Below, piece after piece: positions 1 through 12,952 of a stretch of DNA of 64,000 bases (position 1 is the first letter of the stretch; every line of letters starts with the position of its first letter). This stretch comes from Symsagittifera roscoffensis (taxonomy: Eukaryota > Xenacoelomorpha > Acoela > Convolutidae). The notes beneath the pieces are model-generated. The model was given only the letters and a program-made list of their open reading frames with translations, ran no database searches and was not told the DNA's origin. Location: positions 44,059,829 through 44,123,828 of the forward strand of contig NC_087067.1 in assembly GCF_963678635.1 (NCBI RefSeq). Reading direction: 5' to 3'. The translations under genes and the position numbers were made by a program.

Positions 1-343
1 AAATTGATGCACCTTTAAGCAAGCTCGCGCGAAAAAACTCCAAGCAAATTTATCAAGCGATGAAATTTTCAAATACTTCGATTCGACTTTCGTAGCCTGA
101 ATGGATTCGCAAAAAAAGTTGTTTTAGGCCAGCTGATAGTTCGATTATACTTGAGTTATTGCAGTTTTCATAGCCTGTTTCAAATATTTTCCGCACAGTT
201 TCAAGTATAAACAGCCTTCGTTCAAGTGTTCGAGTTAGAGTGAAAAAGTCACTTCTTGTTTTCAAAGTTGATGTTCGTTTAAGCAAGCTTATTAAACCAT
301 GAAACTTCGAAATAATTGAGCGCGTAAATTAACTCATACAGAA

Positions 344-442
344 GTGTACTATTGGTTCATAAGGTTTTTTGAACTCAAATTGTTATTATGTTAGTGAACT
401 ATTGGTCCATAAGGTTTTTTGAACTCAAATTGTTATTATGTT
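344..442 (+). repeat. Tandem duplication, ~50-bp unit x2
   Basis: ctattggttcataaggtttt then ttgaactcaaattgttattatg occurs twice back to back with one difference (gttcat/gtccat). Confidence 0.9.
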
Positions 443-1584
443 TTCAAATGTCTCGAATGGTTTCCTTCCGATGTCAAATTGAGCCGGTATAGATTACCTT
501 AGTTTGTTAAGTTTCCAAAAGTTTGAACCAAAAGGGTATTGCCAACAATTTGGCATGTTGTTATAAATGAAAAACAAATGAATGCAATGACGCAGCTGCC
601 TGAGGCGCAGTGTTTAAGATCGACGACCATCGATCTCAACGCTTAAGAAGCAAGTCGCAGCTAAGCTTGACTGGAAGTTTTGTCAGTAGCTTTGGTTCAA
701 AAAGTTTTTGTATGATTTTTTTGTCAATTTTTTGTATCTGAAACAAGCTAACTTAATCAACAGTTTATTCTTTTGCCATGACACAGCCAATACTGATCCT
801 GAGAACTGCCCAATATTCCAAGAAGTCTGTTAAAACATGATTTAACAGCGACTATTTTTATCTTTTTGCACGGAAACCTGAAATTCGTTTGTAAAAGTAA
901 TTTTCTACATCCTACATTTTTGCATACTTAAATGGTTTTTGGCCTAAATTGCATAAATTAGGGCTCAAAAACTTAGTGATCAAGTTCAGGTTGTATATTG
1001 CTCTAATTCAGAGGGAAAATTTGATAGCATGTGTTTTATGTTTTTTATTGGTGGTTGGAAGATAGGAAGGTTATATGGCCTAATTATTATTATCTTAGAC
1101 CCTATCTCTTGAGGGTTGGAGGTTCGATTACCATAGGCTGCAAATTTCTTATGTTTTTCCTGTCTTTTTTATTTTGCAATATAAAAGCTTTTTTTTAAAC
1201 AATTATTTTGCAATAATCATGCTTTTTTTAGTAGAGCAGCGTTAGTGCATAGTGGTGTGCATTCTATTCTGGCTTTAGAATAGATGAGAAAATCTATTTG
1301 AAATTTCAATTTGTTTTAATTTCTGATTCTTTCTTGACAGACAATCAGCTGTATTTCAGGTCTGCATTTCGAATCTTGCAGAGCTCTAACGTTCAAAATT
1401 TTGTTTACTCAGTTTTTTCAAAATTTTCTTGCTTCTTCAATTTCAATCTCATTGGGTCGTTTGGTCGCTCTGTGTATGAGTTTTGATACTTTCTTCAAAG
1501 TTAGTAACTGATTTAGGTGGTATCATTTTTTTGCCGTAGCCCTTCCCAATTTGAGGAGGCAGATAACATTGCGAACCCTCCGAA

Positions 1585-1841
1585 CAGGGTTACCAACTAG
1601 TCTCTATTATAGTAACCGGTCACTATTGGTCTCTACAAGTTCTCTACTTTTTTTTACTGGTCACTATTTTTTTTTATAGTCAAGAACTATTTTGAGATAT
1701 CCTTTTCTGGCTGGCACACCCCAAAATTTTTCTAAACCTCCAATTTAACCTAGTTTTGAGGGGGGAGTGCGCGACGAAAAAACGCTTTTCTGGCCTGTTT
1801 GATTAAGTTACAACATTTTCGGCAACCAGTTGGTAGCCCTG
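1585..1841. mobile_element. 257-bp MITE, CAGGG termini
   Basis: Ends are CAGGGTTACCAACTAG and the inverse (accagttggtagccctg). Flanked by cctccgaa (1577-1584) and cctccgac (1842-1849), a 7/8 target-site duplication. The core shares aaaatttttctaaa, gaggggggagtgcgcg and acgaaaaaacgc with the 40118 transposon. Confidence 0.75.
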
Positions 1842-2550
1842 CCTCCGACCGCGACTGAAGTGGAATTTATGTAAACATATTGTCTATACTTTAAAATGCA
1901 ATCTCTGTCTTGAGAGTGGATAAGTCACCAAAATTTAAGCGAACCGAAAAGTGTGAAAAACTTAATTTCGCTTGCGATAAGCAAGCGAGATAAAATCATA
2001 ATATAGACTTTTTTCATGTTAACAATTAGTTGAACAAAATCAGTTGGCATGTCTGTTCTGATAGAATGCCCAGAAAAGGATTTTTATAGCATGTCTGCTT
2101 TTTAAATGGCCGTTTCATTCGAATTTTTGTTGCTTTCAAAACAACTCCTATTTCGCTGATTGTTTTCGTTTTTTTTTTTCAATTTTGTTTTAATCGGCTT
2201 AACTGGTTGCGGCTGATAATATATCTGTTTATTTGCCTCATAATTTGTCGTTTGAAGGGCCAAAATATTTTTATTGTCTTTATGCTCTTGAAGGAGGTGT
2301 GGAAAACGGGAGTTTAAGATTTTTTATAGCTCAAATGTTTATGCGGCAATTTTTTTCAAGTAAAATGTCCTCTACCCAAGTGTTGTCTGCTCTGTTACAA
2401 TTTGATGAATGTTGTTTTTCAAGACTTATTGCACACTGGTAATTGTGTTTTTCAGTATATTTCTTCAGAATCAACCACCATCGAGACAAGTAAAAATTCA
2501 AATCTGTCCTTTTGTCCTTTTTTTTGGCTAGCTGTGGTTCTTTTTTTGAC

Positions 2551-2590
2551 GTATTGCAAGTGGTGTTAAGCTTTGCTTCGCCTCTGTGTG
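2551..2590 (+). repeat. Hairpin-ended repeat terminus
   Basis: gtattgcaagtggtgttaag then ctttgcttcgcctctgtgtg. Member of a family whose consensus end is tatcgcaagtggtgcgaagc then tccgcttcgcctctgtg, with the perfect stem gcgaagc/gcttcgc. Upstream of most copies lies T-rich sequence containing tgtcggct. Confidence 0.5.
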
Positions 2591-3647
2591 TATTATGCAA
2601 TTGCTGTGTTTAGACTGGTTTAGTCAACTCAGCTGTGAAGTGACGGACGCGATCGCTGGATCAGATGGTCCAAAGCCTAAACTACTACTGCTGCTACTAC
2701 TACCTACTACTATGGTTTACTCCTCGGGTGCTTTATATAGAACCCTCCGATTTATGAACAACCTTGTTATGAGTGCAGATTTGGCCCGGTTGTGATATTT
2801 TATACTTGATAACACTACGCTCAAGTTTAAGGTTGATTAACGTCTGTCATTGGTCTCCCCGCCTCTGTATTATTGCATAAGAAAAGAAGTGCTTGAGATT
2901 GTTTACATAAGTTTGGGAATTTGTTGTCACTGACTTTTCACGTTCCAAAAAATCAGGAGGTTTGTTAACGGAGGGGTTTTCGATAGAAACTGTCTCCGAT
3001 CGGTTATCATTGCCGCCCAAAGCTTTTTCATGGGAGTCTCAAAAAAACCTCCCGCCCGACCCTCAAGGGCTAAATTGATCAGCGACCGTGATTTCTGAAA
3101 TTCTACAAACAGCCGTGAGCTCTTTTTAAGAGTTGTGGAAAAGAACAAGAGCCTTAAATAATTGAAAAGAGTTGTCATGGCAGTTCGGTTTGTGACTTTT
3201 GACTCCTGATCAAAGACAGTTGCCGTTTTGACAGTTTTTTAATAGGCTAATTTTTGTTCAATTTTAGTTTCAGATTAGTTTATAGATCAAATACTTAGGG
3301 AAACATATTGGAAATTGCAGTTGTTAGCTGCAGGAATTTGAAGTGTTTTCTTATGGAGACGCTTGATCTTGTATCTACTCGATTTTGTATCACGGTTGGA
3401 CAAACGTATCTGACCAAATATATACCATTTTCAGGTCTGTGGCTCTTCTATACGCGAGTAACCATTGCTAATTTTATGATATAGAACCATTTGCCAATAT
3501 AAAACCATGGTTAACCTCTAATGCGAGACGTATTATTGATATTATTATCATACTCAGTTTGAGTTGGTGACTGGTTTTGAGCTAGTTTAAATTTCTTCAT
3601 AAACAATAGTATCTTCAGTTTTCAAAAAGTGACCCCAAGTCGTTTCT

Positions 3648-3833
3648 GTGTCTGAGTTTTACGCAAGCAACGTTTGTGTCGTTGAAAATCTAAGAGTAAA
3701 GTGTGTCCAGGTTCTGAAAACCAATTTAGGTTTACCGCTTAGCAAAATAGGGTTCATTTCATCATTTGTTCATGAGACGATAGACCGACTTGACCTTGAC
3801 CTGCATTATCGCGTGTACTTCAAAGAGGTACGT
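3648..3833 (+). other. Coding-like island, unidentified
   Basis: Open frame with balanced composition (VVENLRVKCVQVLKTNLGLP, then SSFVHETIDRLDLDLHYRVY) ending at a good donor AAGAG|GTACGT (33 nt after the LDLDL stretch). No partner exon or known domain found, so it may be chance. Confidence 0.2.
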
Positions 3834-6341
3834 GGATTATATGTGCTTAAACCAAACTGTCGACTGATTAAACCAACATCAGTTTAATTGATTTCTGCGG
3901 CTTGTGTGCTTGAAAGAAAGTAGGATTCATTTCATATTTCAAATAGTGGCGCTGGATAAAAAGTGAGTATTATAGAAAAATCGAAAAGTGTGATAGAAAA
4001 GGGCAGAAAAATAAGGGAGTAGGAGGTAACGAGCTCGATGCAAATAAAAAAGAAAGCCTGCATTTTTAGTGGCGGCATTTTGAAACACTTCAGAAAATTC
4101 AATTTGAAGTGACACTAAAATGAATAAAAGATTGTTGAAACAAGGTGGTCTTTAAATTTTTCAATGCTTTTTGGAGAATGAAAGTTCATTTTTTTTTCAA
4201 ACGAATGTTGATTGGAAAGAACGTTGCCACGCCATCGTGGAGGAATTATAAAGAGCGCTGTTTTCGGTTATGTTATTTGCGATACGCTGGAATAGTTTTT
4301 ATCCATATTTTTCATTTCAGGGTCAATCATGCATGGTAACTTCATATGCAATGTTTACGTGGTGCAGCGGGCAACCTAAATCAGCACCATAGAGCGCGTG
4401 GGTCTAAATCTCTTTCCTAGTTTCCCCCGATCGAAATACAATACCGACACAGGAGGCAAGTTTACTTTCTACCTAAGTATTCACTGGTTCCTCACGTCTC
4501 TTTCAATTGAACGGCGTGAAATTATTGCTACTTAGCTCCTGAAGGGGGAAATAGTTGGCACTACTGGCTGGTACTACTAAAACTGGAAGACTTGTTTGTT
4601 GTTCAAATATTATTACATCGTCCTTTAGTGGATATTCATTACTAGCAATTGTCCAGTAAGGAATTGAAAACAAGAGACTGAATCTCCCAGAGTAGGTCTA
4701 CTACTTATTACAACTAGATAACTTGGACTCAGAACTGATATCAGAACTGTTCTCTCTCAACAGCCCAACTTCTAATCCCAGGTTAGTGTTCGTTATTAGA
4801 ATATATTTACGGTAGCATATAATATAATTTTGTAAGGGGCTCAATTCAAGAACACCCCCTCCCAAAGGGCCCTGCATAAATATGATTTTTATGATATTAG
4901 ATGGGTATATCTCAATTTTAAATATTAGATTTCACAACAGAGTATATTTGATTTTGCCGCCGATCGGGCCTTGATGTCCATCCCTACATCCCCCCTACCT
5001 TCCACCTTTTTTCAGCCGCCCCCACCCATGATTGTGCTATTGTCGCTGGTGGCTAATAACAAATATTATTTTATCTGGGTGAAGCGAGGTACAATTATTT
5101 TATCTGGTACAATTTTTGTTATTTTATCTGGTACAAAACAAATGGAGGGAAAGAAAAAACTGAGTTGCAAGCTTCTCTTCTGCAGCTTTTTTTGTTGCAC
5201 TGAGGCTATTAGAATTGCGATTAAAAGTTTTCGGATATCACATTATCCCCCGTCCACTTCCTATTGTAAAGGATATCAACGTACTTTCTTATTTTCTCTG
5301 TCGCCATTTTTATATTGTAGTCTACCTGATTGTATGATATATCTATAGAATAATAATTCCTAAGCTTATAGACAGCCAAAATTGAACCACAATACATTCT
5401 AGATTTGAAAGTAATCTGTGATAAAAAAACGGTGCCATAGATCTTTTTTCATACAATGTTTTATTAATGATTGCCGTTCTTAGACGCTACCAGGGAAAGG
5501 TAAGTAAAGAGAACCACCTGAATATAGTTCATTTGCTCGAAGCTAGTTAAGTTCTTTTTTCTACAAGAATTTAGTTGTCGTCTTTTTTTCGACGACCTCT
5601 AACCTATCAGACCTGAGTTACAATTGAGACTTCTAGTGTACCGATTAGAAATAAATCCACCTAATAACCCCCTTGTGGTTAACACGGAGGATTTAAGCTT
5701 GGCTGAATGAAAAAATTCTCAGCAAGTCAGAATCGAGTATTTTATACGCAGCGGCAAGTGTTTTTTAATCAAAAGTAAAATTGGTTGGTAAATCTCAGTT
5801 TGGTCTATTTGTGGGTGGTTAAGCTTGCTAAGGCAAGTGTTTGATAATCGGGTGAAAGACTTCTCTTCCTGTTTATAGTTTTGTTGCTTTTGAACTCCTT
5901 TAAACTTTACAAATGGTTCTTACCAGGACATGTGTGTATCTACTCCCAGGATTTTTTCAGTGGTTTAAAAATTTGAAACATATTTTAGAGCTGCAACTTA
6001 GCCGACTTTTTTGGGCTGTCAGCAATTTTCATTGATGATGCAATTGTGTTTGATTCTTTCTCGTAATTAGTAAAAATTAATAGCCTTAACACTGCGTTTT
6101 TCTTGGTTTTCCTTTTTATTTTTTCGCATAAAAGCTTTATTTGACCTGAATGATTTCGGTTTTTTTGTTTTATCGGCTCAATTACCTTATTTTGTGTCGC
6201 GTCAAAGGGCAAAAATTGAATGATTTTTTTCTTAAACACCCATCTACCCACTTGTTATTGGCTGAGCTTCAGCTCAATTTTTTTGGTTTTCTTTTTCCGT
6301 CTCATTTGTTTTTACCGCTAGCTTGCAATGATGCGCTTTCG

Positions 6342-6380
6342 TTGTATCGCAAGTGATGCGAAGCTCCATTTGCCTCTGTG
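6342..6380 (+). repeat. Hairpin-ended repeat terminus
   Basis: ttgtatcgcaagtgatgcga then agctccatttgcctctgtg. The 3' half of the stem has decayed. Confidence 0.5.
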
Positions 6381-7454
6381 TTATTTTTGTCTAACCCTAA
6401 GGTTTGTTTTGTTTAGCTCTATTAGTGGTGCTTATTTCAAAAAATCAAAGAAATATATCTCCGTGTCAAGTAAAATCGGTCTGCAATTTACCGTTTTTCA
6501 TGTTTCATCGGAAGAGTGATAGTGAACCTGCTATCTAACTACAGAGTATTTAAAGGTTATTTTAGCTTAAATTAACTCACTCAAACGATCATTATATAAT
6601 AAAAGCTCTCCCTCCACAGCCTTACAAAAATATTTACTTACCGTGGAAAATTGGTGCAATTACTTAAATTTCCTTAGATAGAAGGTTAAAGTATTCATTT
6701 AGTACAACAGAACGTATTTTTTCGTATTTTCTGGTTTTGAAAAACTTTTGACATTGTCGTAATGCAGTGAAAATTGGCATGGTGAACACTAGAACTACTG
6801 TGAACAGATTTTACCTTCCTACTTTAAATCATAACATTTCACGTTAAGTCATAAAAGAACCTAAAACATTTGTAAAAGAACCTAAAACAATTTTGAAAAA
6901 AGTTCAATTCATAAAAAATTTCCGCTTAGCGTAAACTCTGTTCTGACAGAATTTTTGCAACGTTTCGGATTTTTCTTATGCTTAAGCTTTTTTCATTGTC
7001 GGTGAATTCGTTTTGTTCTGTTTCGAAATTTGTAAAAAAAATTACTAGACCTGAGCCATTTTTTTCTCTTAAAGTTTTTTCCGCCCAAATAGTTTCCCCT
7101 TAATTTTTTATTGGCTTCGGTCTCCAATTCTATTTGTGAGTTAGCAGATCAGTATTGAGCATGTCTGCTTTTTAAATGCCCTTTCTACTCAAAGTTTGTT
7201 TCTTATGTTGTTTGTAAATTTACCAACTCCGGTTTCAGTATATCGAGCTTAACAGTGTTGATTTTATTCGATTTGTTTTATATCGACCCTGTGGCCTCTT
7301 TTCGTGCCGTTTGATGTGTAATAGAAGGTTTATATCTATATGTTTTGAGGAGAGACTTGATTTTTTTTTGAATTTTCAAATTTTTTCGGCTTTAGTTTTT
7401 GTACGGATTTTGCTTCACTTTCATTTCATTAGTTTGCCTTGCTATTATTGTGTT

Positions 7455-7594
7455 TTATCGGAAGTGGTGCGAAGTCATGCTTTGTCTTTGTGCTTTCTTT
7501 GACTGAAAGGCTTTAGTTTTTTTTGTTTGCAAGCTCACAGTGATAAAATTGTGTGGTATGTTAGTGGTGCGAAGCATCGCTCCGCCCATGTGTT
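7455..7594 (+). repeat. Two hairpin-ended repeat termini
   Basis: Copies at 7455-7492 (tatcggaagtggtgcgaagt) and 7557-7594 (ttagtggtgcgaagcatcgc then tccgcccatgtg), 100 bp apart in the same orientation. Confidence 0.5.
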
Positions 7595-8075
7595 TTAAAA
7601 TTTATTGTTCTGTGATATTCGTTAATTTATGTTGTCAAAATCAAAATGTGCAAGCTTCGATAAAAATTGATATGTTTAAAATCAGTAAAAACGTCTAACA
7701 TGAAAGCCGCATCTTCATTTTTTGATTTTTTTGTTTCGACCACGTATTGGTAAAGAGCTTCATATTCGAATGTTTTTTTTTTTTATGCTGTAAAAGATTA
7801 GATTGGGTCAATTGCTTTTTTCTAAAACACTCTCAATTTTGAGCCTGAATTTAACTAATTTTTGAATCTTTCTTCAGGGCCTCTCTGGCCCAATTGGTTC
7901 ATTTTTTTTCCAAAAACGTGAATTAGCGAAGTTTTTTTATTGAATATTTTCTGTTTTTGTTATTATAAGCAAGGGTGTTACAACCTAATAGTTTTTCACG
8001 GAAACAAGTTTTTTAGCCAGATTTTGCAGTTGGTTCATCTTGTTTCATAATAAATTAAAAATCAGTCGTCTAATC

Positions 8076-8146
8076 AACGCATCTGGCGTAGAGGTAACAC
8101 GCCTGCTTGATACGAGAAAGGCTTGTTCGAATCCGACCGGGATCTG
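8076..8146 (+). other. tRNA-like fossil (probable SINE head)
   Basis: A-box-like TGGCGTAGAGG at 8084-8094 and B-box-like GTTCGAATC at 8125-8133. A perfect GGCG/CGCC D-stem is present, but the anticodon and T stems are broken, so it is not a working tRNA. Followed at once by MITE family 1. Confidence 0.45.
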
Positions 8147-8238
8147 TTTCTTTTGTCAAACTAGAAATTGTTTGCTTTATCAGAGTATTGTTCGTCTGTT
8201 AATTTTTATCGACGTAGTTTCCGGAGCACGGACTATTT

Positions 8239-8345
8239 TTAAGAGTAATGAACGTTGTGAATACTCTTATATAGGTCTTGGTGACTTTTTGAGTTTTTAT
8301 TTCAGTAAAGTCATAAATTTTTTTCACGCTCTTTCTAATTTTTAA
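8239..8345. mobile_element. MITE family 1, 5' fragment
   Basis: aagagtaatgaacgttgtga, atactcttatataggtcttgg and the following T-rich stretch match the start of the family. The rest is missing. It lies just downstream of a tRNA-like fossil. Confidence 0.6.
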
Positions 8346-8592
8346 TGCTCAGTTTGATAGTTATACTCTTGATCCCTTGGTTTCTTCCTTTAGAAGTGTA
8401 GAAATTGCGCAAAAACTGACCTTTCGCGCAGTTCTTTTCAATTTTTCGAAGTGATCGAAACAGTAAGACTGTGCTGCGAAGCTCGCTCTAAAATCAAATG
8501 GCGGGTAAGGTAAGTTAGACTCTTCAATAGTTAAAAATGTGGTGGGGGTAATATTACGCTTTACTTTTAAATCAAAATGTTGATTTCAATTT

Positions 8593-8993
8593 TAAGAGTC
8601 ATTAACGTAGTGAAGACTCTTAGAAAGGTCTTGGTGATTTTTTTTCAGGAAATAAAATTTGTTCACGCTTAATTTTGATTTTTTTTGCGGTTCGATTTTT
8701 GATTCATTTTAAAGTTCAGTGCATTTCCAAGACAAGTGTTAAGGTCACGAAACACGTGATCGATTTCTAGTTTCGAAAGTTTATTTTAATGTTGAAATTT
8801 CCCAGCGGAATTAAAAATCTAGCTGTTTATCCAGTTTTCTCAAATTGGTTCAATTTTTTTCCAGAAACCACTATTCTTAAACTGTTCTGAGAGTTCAAAG
8901 AGCTTGAAAGGGGTATATTTTTTCCTTAAAATTCGGGTGAAATTTTTTCAAAATGCGAGTCTTTTTTCTATTTATTAAGTTCATTACTTTTCG
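8593..8993. mobile_element. MITE family 1 copy (aagagtaatgaacg ends)
   Basis: Begins aagagtcattaacgtagtga and agactcttagaaaggtcttgg, contains the family core gtgatcgatttctagtttcg, cccagcggaattaaaaatct and ccagttttctcaaattgg, and ends aagttcattacttttc, the inverse of the start. A full-length consensus built from the copies in this window is about 450-500 bp. Confidence 0.75.
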
Positions 8994-11032
8994 CAAGTGT
9001 CTGTTAGCTATGCTTGGAGGTTACGCTTTCTTATTTCAATGTGAATGCCATTTCTGAAGCCTCATTGGTAAAGGTAATTGAGTTACAAGATTTGCGGAAT
9101 TTTTATTTTTACGCCGTTCGTTAATGTGCACTTCACAATTACTTAAGCTCGCGATTATCATGCTTTATCCTTTTGGATCATTGATCACTCGGAATAACTG
9201 TTTTGTGTTTACTGGAATTAAACATTTTTCAGAAATTTACCACTTCGGTTCGATATGAATTCGTTTTTTTCCGTTCTTTCAGTTTTTAGTGCAATCATAT
9301 TGCATCGTTCGATGAGCGGAACAAGTTTTCTCAGCTTGTGAGTCTTTCGAGAGGTATTATTATTTATTTTTTTAAGTTTCCGAAGTTTTTCTTGAATACA
9401 TTTTTTGGCTCAATTGTTGTGCGCTCAAAAATTGTCCGCTGTTCTTATACAAATTTTTAATGATTATATTAATAATTATAATACTTTTATTCAAGGAAAA
9501 GATTCAATTTTTTTGGAAGATCTGGCTACACTCAAGATCAAGGTACACTTGTTCCAACAAGCTTTAAGTGTTATTCCGCAAACCGCACAATAGCAACCCA
9601 CATTTGAAAAAAAAACGGTTATAATTTTTCATCTAATTTTTTTTTCAAATTAACTTTTGTTTTAATTGTAAAACATTAAGCTGGACTTATGTCTCTTATG
9701 TTTATGAATAAAGCTCCGTTGCTTGTGCCATAAGTTCAGTTCTCTTTTTTCAATCTTTTTGTGTCCAATTGTTTTCTCTTAAATTCCTACGTGAAAGTCA
9801 ATTTTTATCTGGTGATTTCATAGACCGTATTTTGAAACTGTTGAGCAAATTGATTTCGTTGTTTACCGGTAAATCTTTGTCAATAATGTGCGAAGCATTT
9901 TTTAAAGTATTTTCCTTGCGCGCAGCAGTTAGTCGGCGACAAGTTATGGCCTTTTTAATGGACGGTTTCGTTGTTTTTGCGATACAAGTCTGAAAAATTT
10001 CCATTTTTTCAAGTTATTAGTGATTGAGTTAGTCAAAAGTTTTTTCCAACCTAATTTTTATAGTCACTATCTGTATATATTTAAATTCTACGATATCAGA
10101 CAACTCTGAAAATTTAAAATAGTTTGTCCTAATGACTTGGCAGAAGATATCAGTCCAATTTTGTAGAATATAGAAGCTATTGAGTTTTTTATTATCATGG
10201 AAATATTGAAGATACCTATATCTGTCGTGCTGATTTTTTCCCTTTTTTCTTATACGAGGAAACTTCTGAAAGTTTGAAATTTTTCGCGCCAAATTTGATT
10301 TTTTCCGGTTTGACTTTTGATTTCTTTTTAAATTCAACTCAAGTTCATTTGCAGCTTTTCACCAAAGTGGATACCGTTTGATTTTTTAAATAGTAATTTC
10401 TTAATATTTTAATTTTTCAGTTTCTTTGCTTCAATCGTTGGAGTCCGAGCATTTCTGTGCTCTTTTGCAGCATACGGCTATCCTTGTTTATGATCCACCT
10501 TTTTCCGATTTGTAGGGCTTCTCTAACAAGACGCTTCGCTGATGATTATTGATAGCAGTGGTTTTAAATTGAAGGTGGTTTTAAAGATTCATTGCTTATG
10601 TTTTTTTTTGATAACCGGTCTTAGAAAAGATCCGACTTTTCTATTAAATTTTCAACTTATTTTACTTCAAATAACTTTAGCCGTTTTTTTGAAAGGATAC
10701 GTTCGCTTTTCAACAGCAAAGCTGCAAATGCTGGAAGATTGGGCGGTTGACAAAAAGTGATACATGTCTTCCAAATTACTTCCACTAGCGAGAGCAAGTT
10801 AATTTTTTCAAAAATGGATTTTAATAATCTTTTGATCCGAAATAGGTCAGGTTTATGAAAAAGTTTCATTATAAAATATGCTTAAAAGCTAAAGAGATTT
10901 AATTTAATATATTTTCTTTGTTGAAACACAGAAAGAAACACGGACAGCAATACTGCCAACCCCGTCTGCTGGTTATGTTTATAATAGGAAGCTACTAGTG
11001 ATTCAAATAAAAAGCTTAACTCGACGTTTTAC

Positions 11033-11034
11033 TC

Positions 11035-11077
<43 letters not shown>
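11033..11077 (+). repeat. (CT)n microsatellite
   Basis: About 40 bp of CT repeats with one interrupting G. A separate 26-bp duplication (gtttaagaagtcggaagttt) follows at 11106-11150. Confidence 0.95.
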
Positions 11078-11078
<1 letters not shown>

Positions 11079-11379
11079 GTCGAAATCAAATTATGGCGAG
11101 AAGTTGTTTAAGAAGTCGGAAGTTTTTGTTGTTTAAGAAGTCGGAAGTTTTTTGTGCAGAATATTCTGATTAGGATCAAAATGTTCTCATCACAGATCAA
11201 ATGACTGTGATCATAACATTCTCTGCTACAGGCACAGTAACGTTAGGCGACAATTCTTCGTTTGTTATATCTTCGAACGAATATATATAAAAAAAGTTCA
11301 ACAAAGTTTACCCTCTTTTCTTATTTGCTTTATTATTGAATCTTATCAACTATCATGTTCGTTTCCTCTTGAGTGGATT

Positions 11380-11664
11380 CGAACCCCTGCCAACCCAAAG
11401 GGTCCCCCCTTTGGTACTTTTTAAGAAATCCATTTTTGGCCGACAGACCCTAAAATTTTTCTAAAGGCGCCTTTGGCGCCAATATATACTAATTTTGAGG
11501 GGGAGCGCGCGCTAAAAAACAAGAAAATTTGGCCAAAACAGGGTCTTTTTACTGCTTTGGGAGAGCTCGGAAAATCAATCTGATCGACCTAAAAAAAAAG
11601 GTCGTCAAAATTTTTTGAAAATCCGCCCCCCCCCCTCGAGAAAATCCTAGATCCGCCCCTGGAT
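11380..11664. mobile_element. MITE, deletion derivative of the 40118 transposon
   Basis: Carries the left core (cccaaagggtccccc, ggcgcctttggcgcc, gggggagcgcgcg) joined to the right end (gggagagctcggaaaatcaat, ggtcgtcaaaattttttgaa, ctagatccgcccctg). The left terminus is truncated or diverged, so no target-site duplication can be given. Confidence 0.7.
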
Positions 11665-12311
11665 TTACGCCATTTTTTTATAGTTGCAAATGTTGTTCAT
11701 TGTAATTTCATGGGGCTAAAAAATTTTTCTAAAATCTTTTTTTTTGAGGTTTCAACTGGTATCTGATTTAAGATTGTAGGATTTTTTCATGCTTCGTAAA
11801 TTCTGTTCCGTTGCTTATTCAATGTTAAAATCGTTGCTTGGTATGTTTGCCTAGAATGAGTGTTTATTGAGACATACGATAATTTTATAAACCTCGTTTT
11901 TTTCTCTTTTTTTTCACATATGTTTGTGTTGTTTTGCAAAAGATGCGAACCACCGCTTCCCCTCTCTGTTTATAATTCAGTTATCTTACTTTGCGGCATA
12001 TGTTTTTGAAAGGATTTTCTTATCATGTTGAATGGCGGAAAAATTTTTAGTAGATCAATTTTCGGATATTTTTTCAATAAACAAATTCAAATTTTTTTCT
12101 GCGGCTTTCATCTCTATTTTTATCATGCTATGTTTATCCTGCTTCATATTTAGTGCAGAGCTTTGCTTCGCATTGGTTTGTAAAAGCTGCAGGTTATTCA
12201 GTTCCAAGATTTCGCATTTCTTATATTTTTGAGAAAAATAAACAATCAAGTTTTTTAAAATTATTTTTTCGATTTTTCGGTTCATCTGCAAGAAGTGATA
12301 ATCATTCATCT

Positions 12312-12352
12312 TTGTATCGCAAGTGGTGCGAAGCTCTGTTTTGCACCTGTGC
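12312..12352 (+). repeat. Hairpin-ended repeat terminus
   Basis: tgtatcgcaagtggtgcgaa then gctctgttttgcacctgtgc. The 5' half is perfect, the 3' half diverged. Confidence 0.5.
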
Positions 12353-12838
12353 TAGAAATTTTTTCACAGCCACCGTTTACTCTCATCTATTGTTCGGATT
12401 AAGCTCAGGTTTCGTATTCAATTCTGTCTACGCCCTTCGTATGATGTAAAATGGTTTCAATGGGCGTCTTGTTGTTTTTTCCTGGATTAAATTTCATGTG
12501 AAAACTAAAAAGCATATTTGTTTCCTTGCTGAAAGTCTTTCGTGATCAGTACATGTAAGTATCAGGTCTCTATTTAATCGCGACTATCAAAGCTCACATA
12601 TTGGCGTGACGTCTAATCGAATTTTGATTACAATAGTAAATTAAAATTCGGCGAGTTCCACAGCTCTAAGCTCAAAAACGTGATGAGAATTCTCATCAAT
12701 GAGTAGATAAGCTAGTAAGTTATTGATTGCCCAACGGAACTTCGAATGAGTAAGTTTGCTCAGTTCATTAATCTTAATTCAAGGCTTAATTCATCTTGAA
12801 GTCTGAAAGTCTAGTCTCTCAAAGCCTTTTTGATACCT

Positions 12839-12952
12839 TGAAGATAGTGAAATTAATGGTATGCAATTTGGTTATAAAACCATGCTAACTTAAATATCAC
12901 GAAGATAGTGAAATTAATGGTATGCACGTTGGTCATAAAACCATGCCAGTGT
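12839..12952 (+). repeat. Tandem duplication, 62-bp unit x2
   Basis: gaagatagtgaaattaatgg then tatgca and ttggt.ataaaaccatgc repeats twice, separated by ttaaatatcac. Confidence 0.9.

Larger units (their letters stand above)
1850..8075. other. AT-rich intergenic DNA
   Basis: No supported gene. Holds three to four hairpin-ended repeat termini, T-rich repeats with tgtcggct, and one coding-like island (3648). Open frames here are Phe/Leu/Ser-rich products of T-rich sequence. Confidence 0.6.

Noticed and set aside
4971-5348. 125-codon open frame
   Set aside because: Low-complexity, T-rich translation with no motif; starts in a C-rich tract.
8076-8146. Functional tRNA gene
   Set aside because: The anticodon and T stems do not pair and the acceptor stem is absent.
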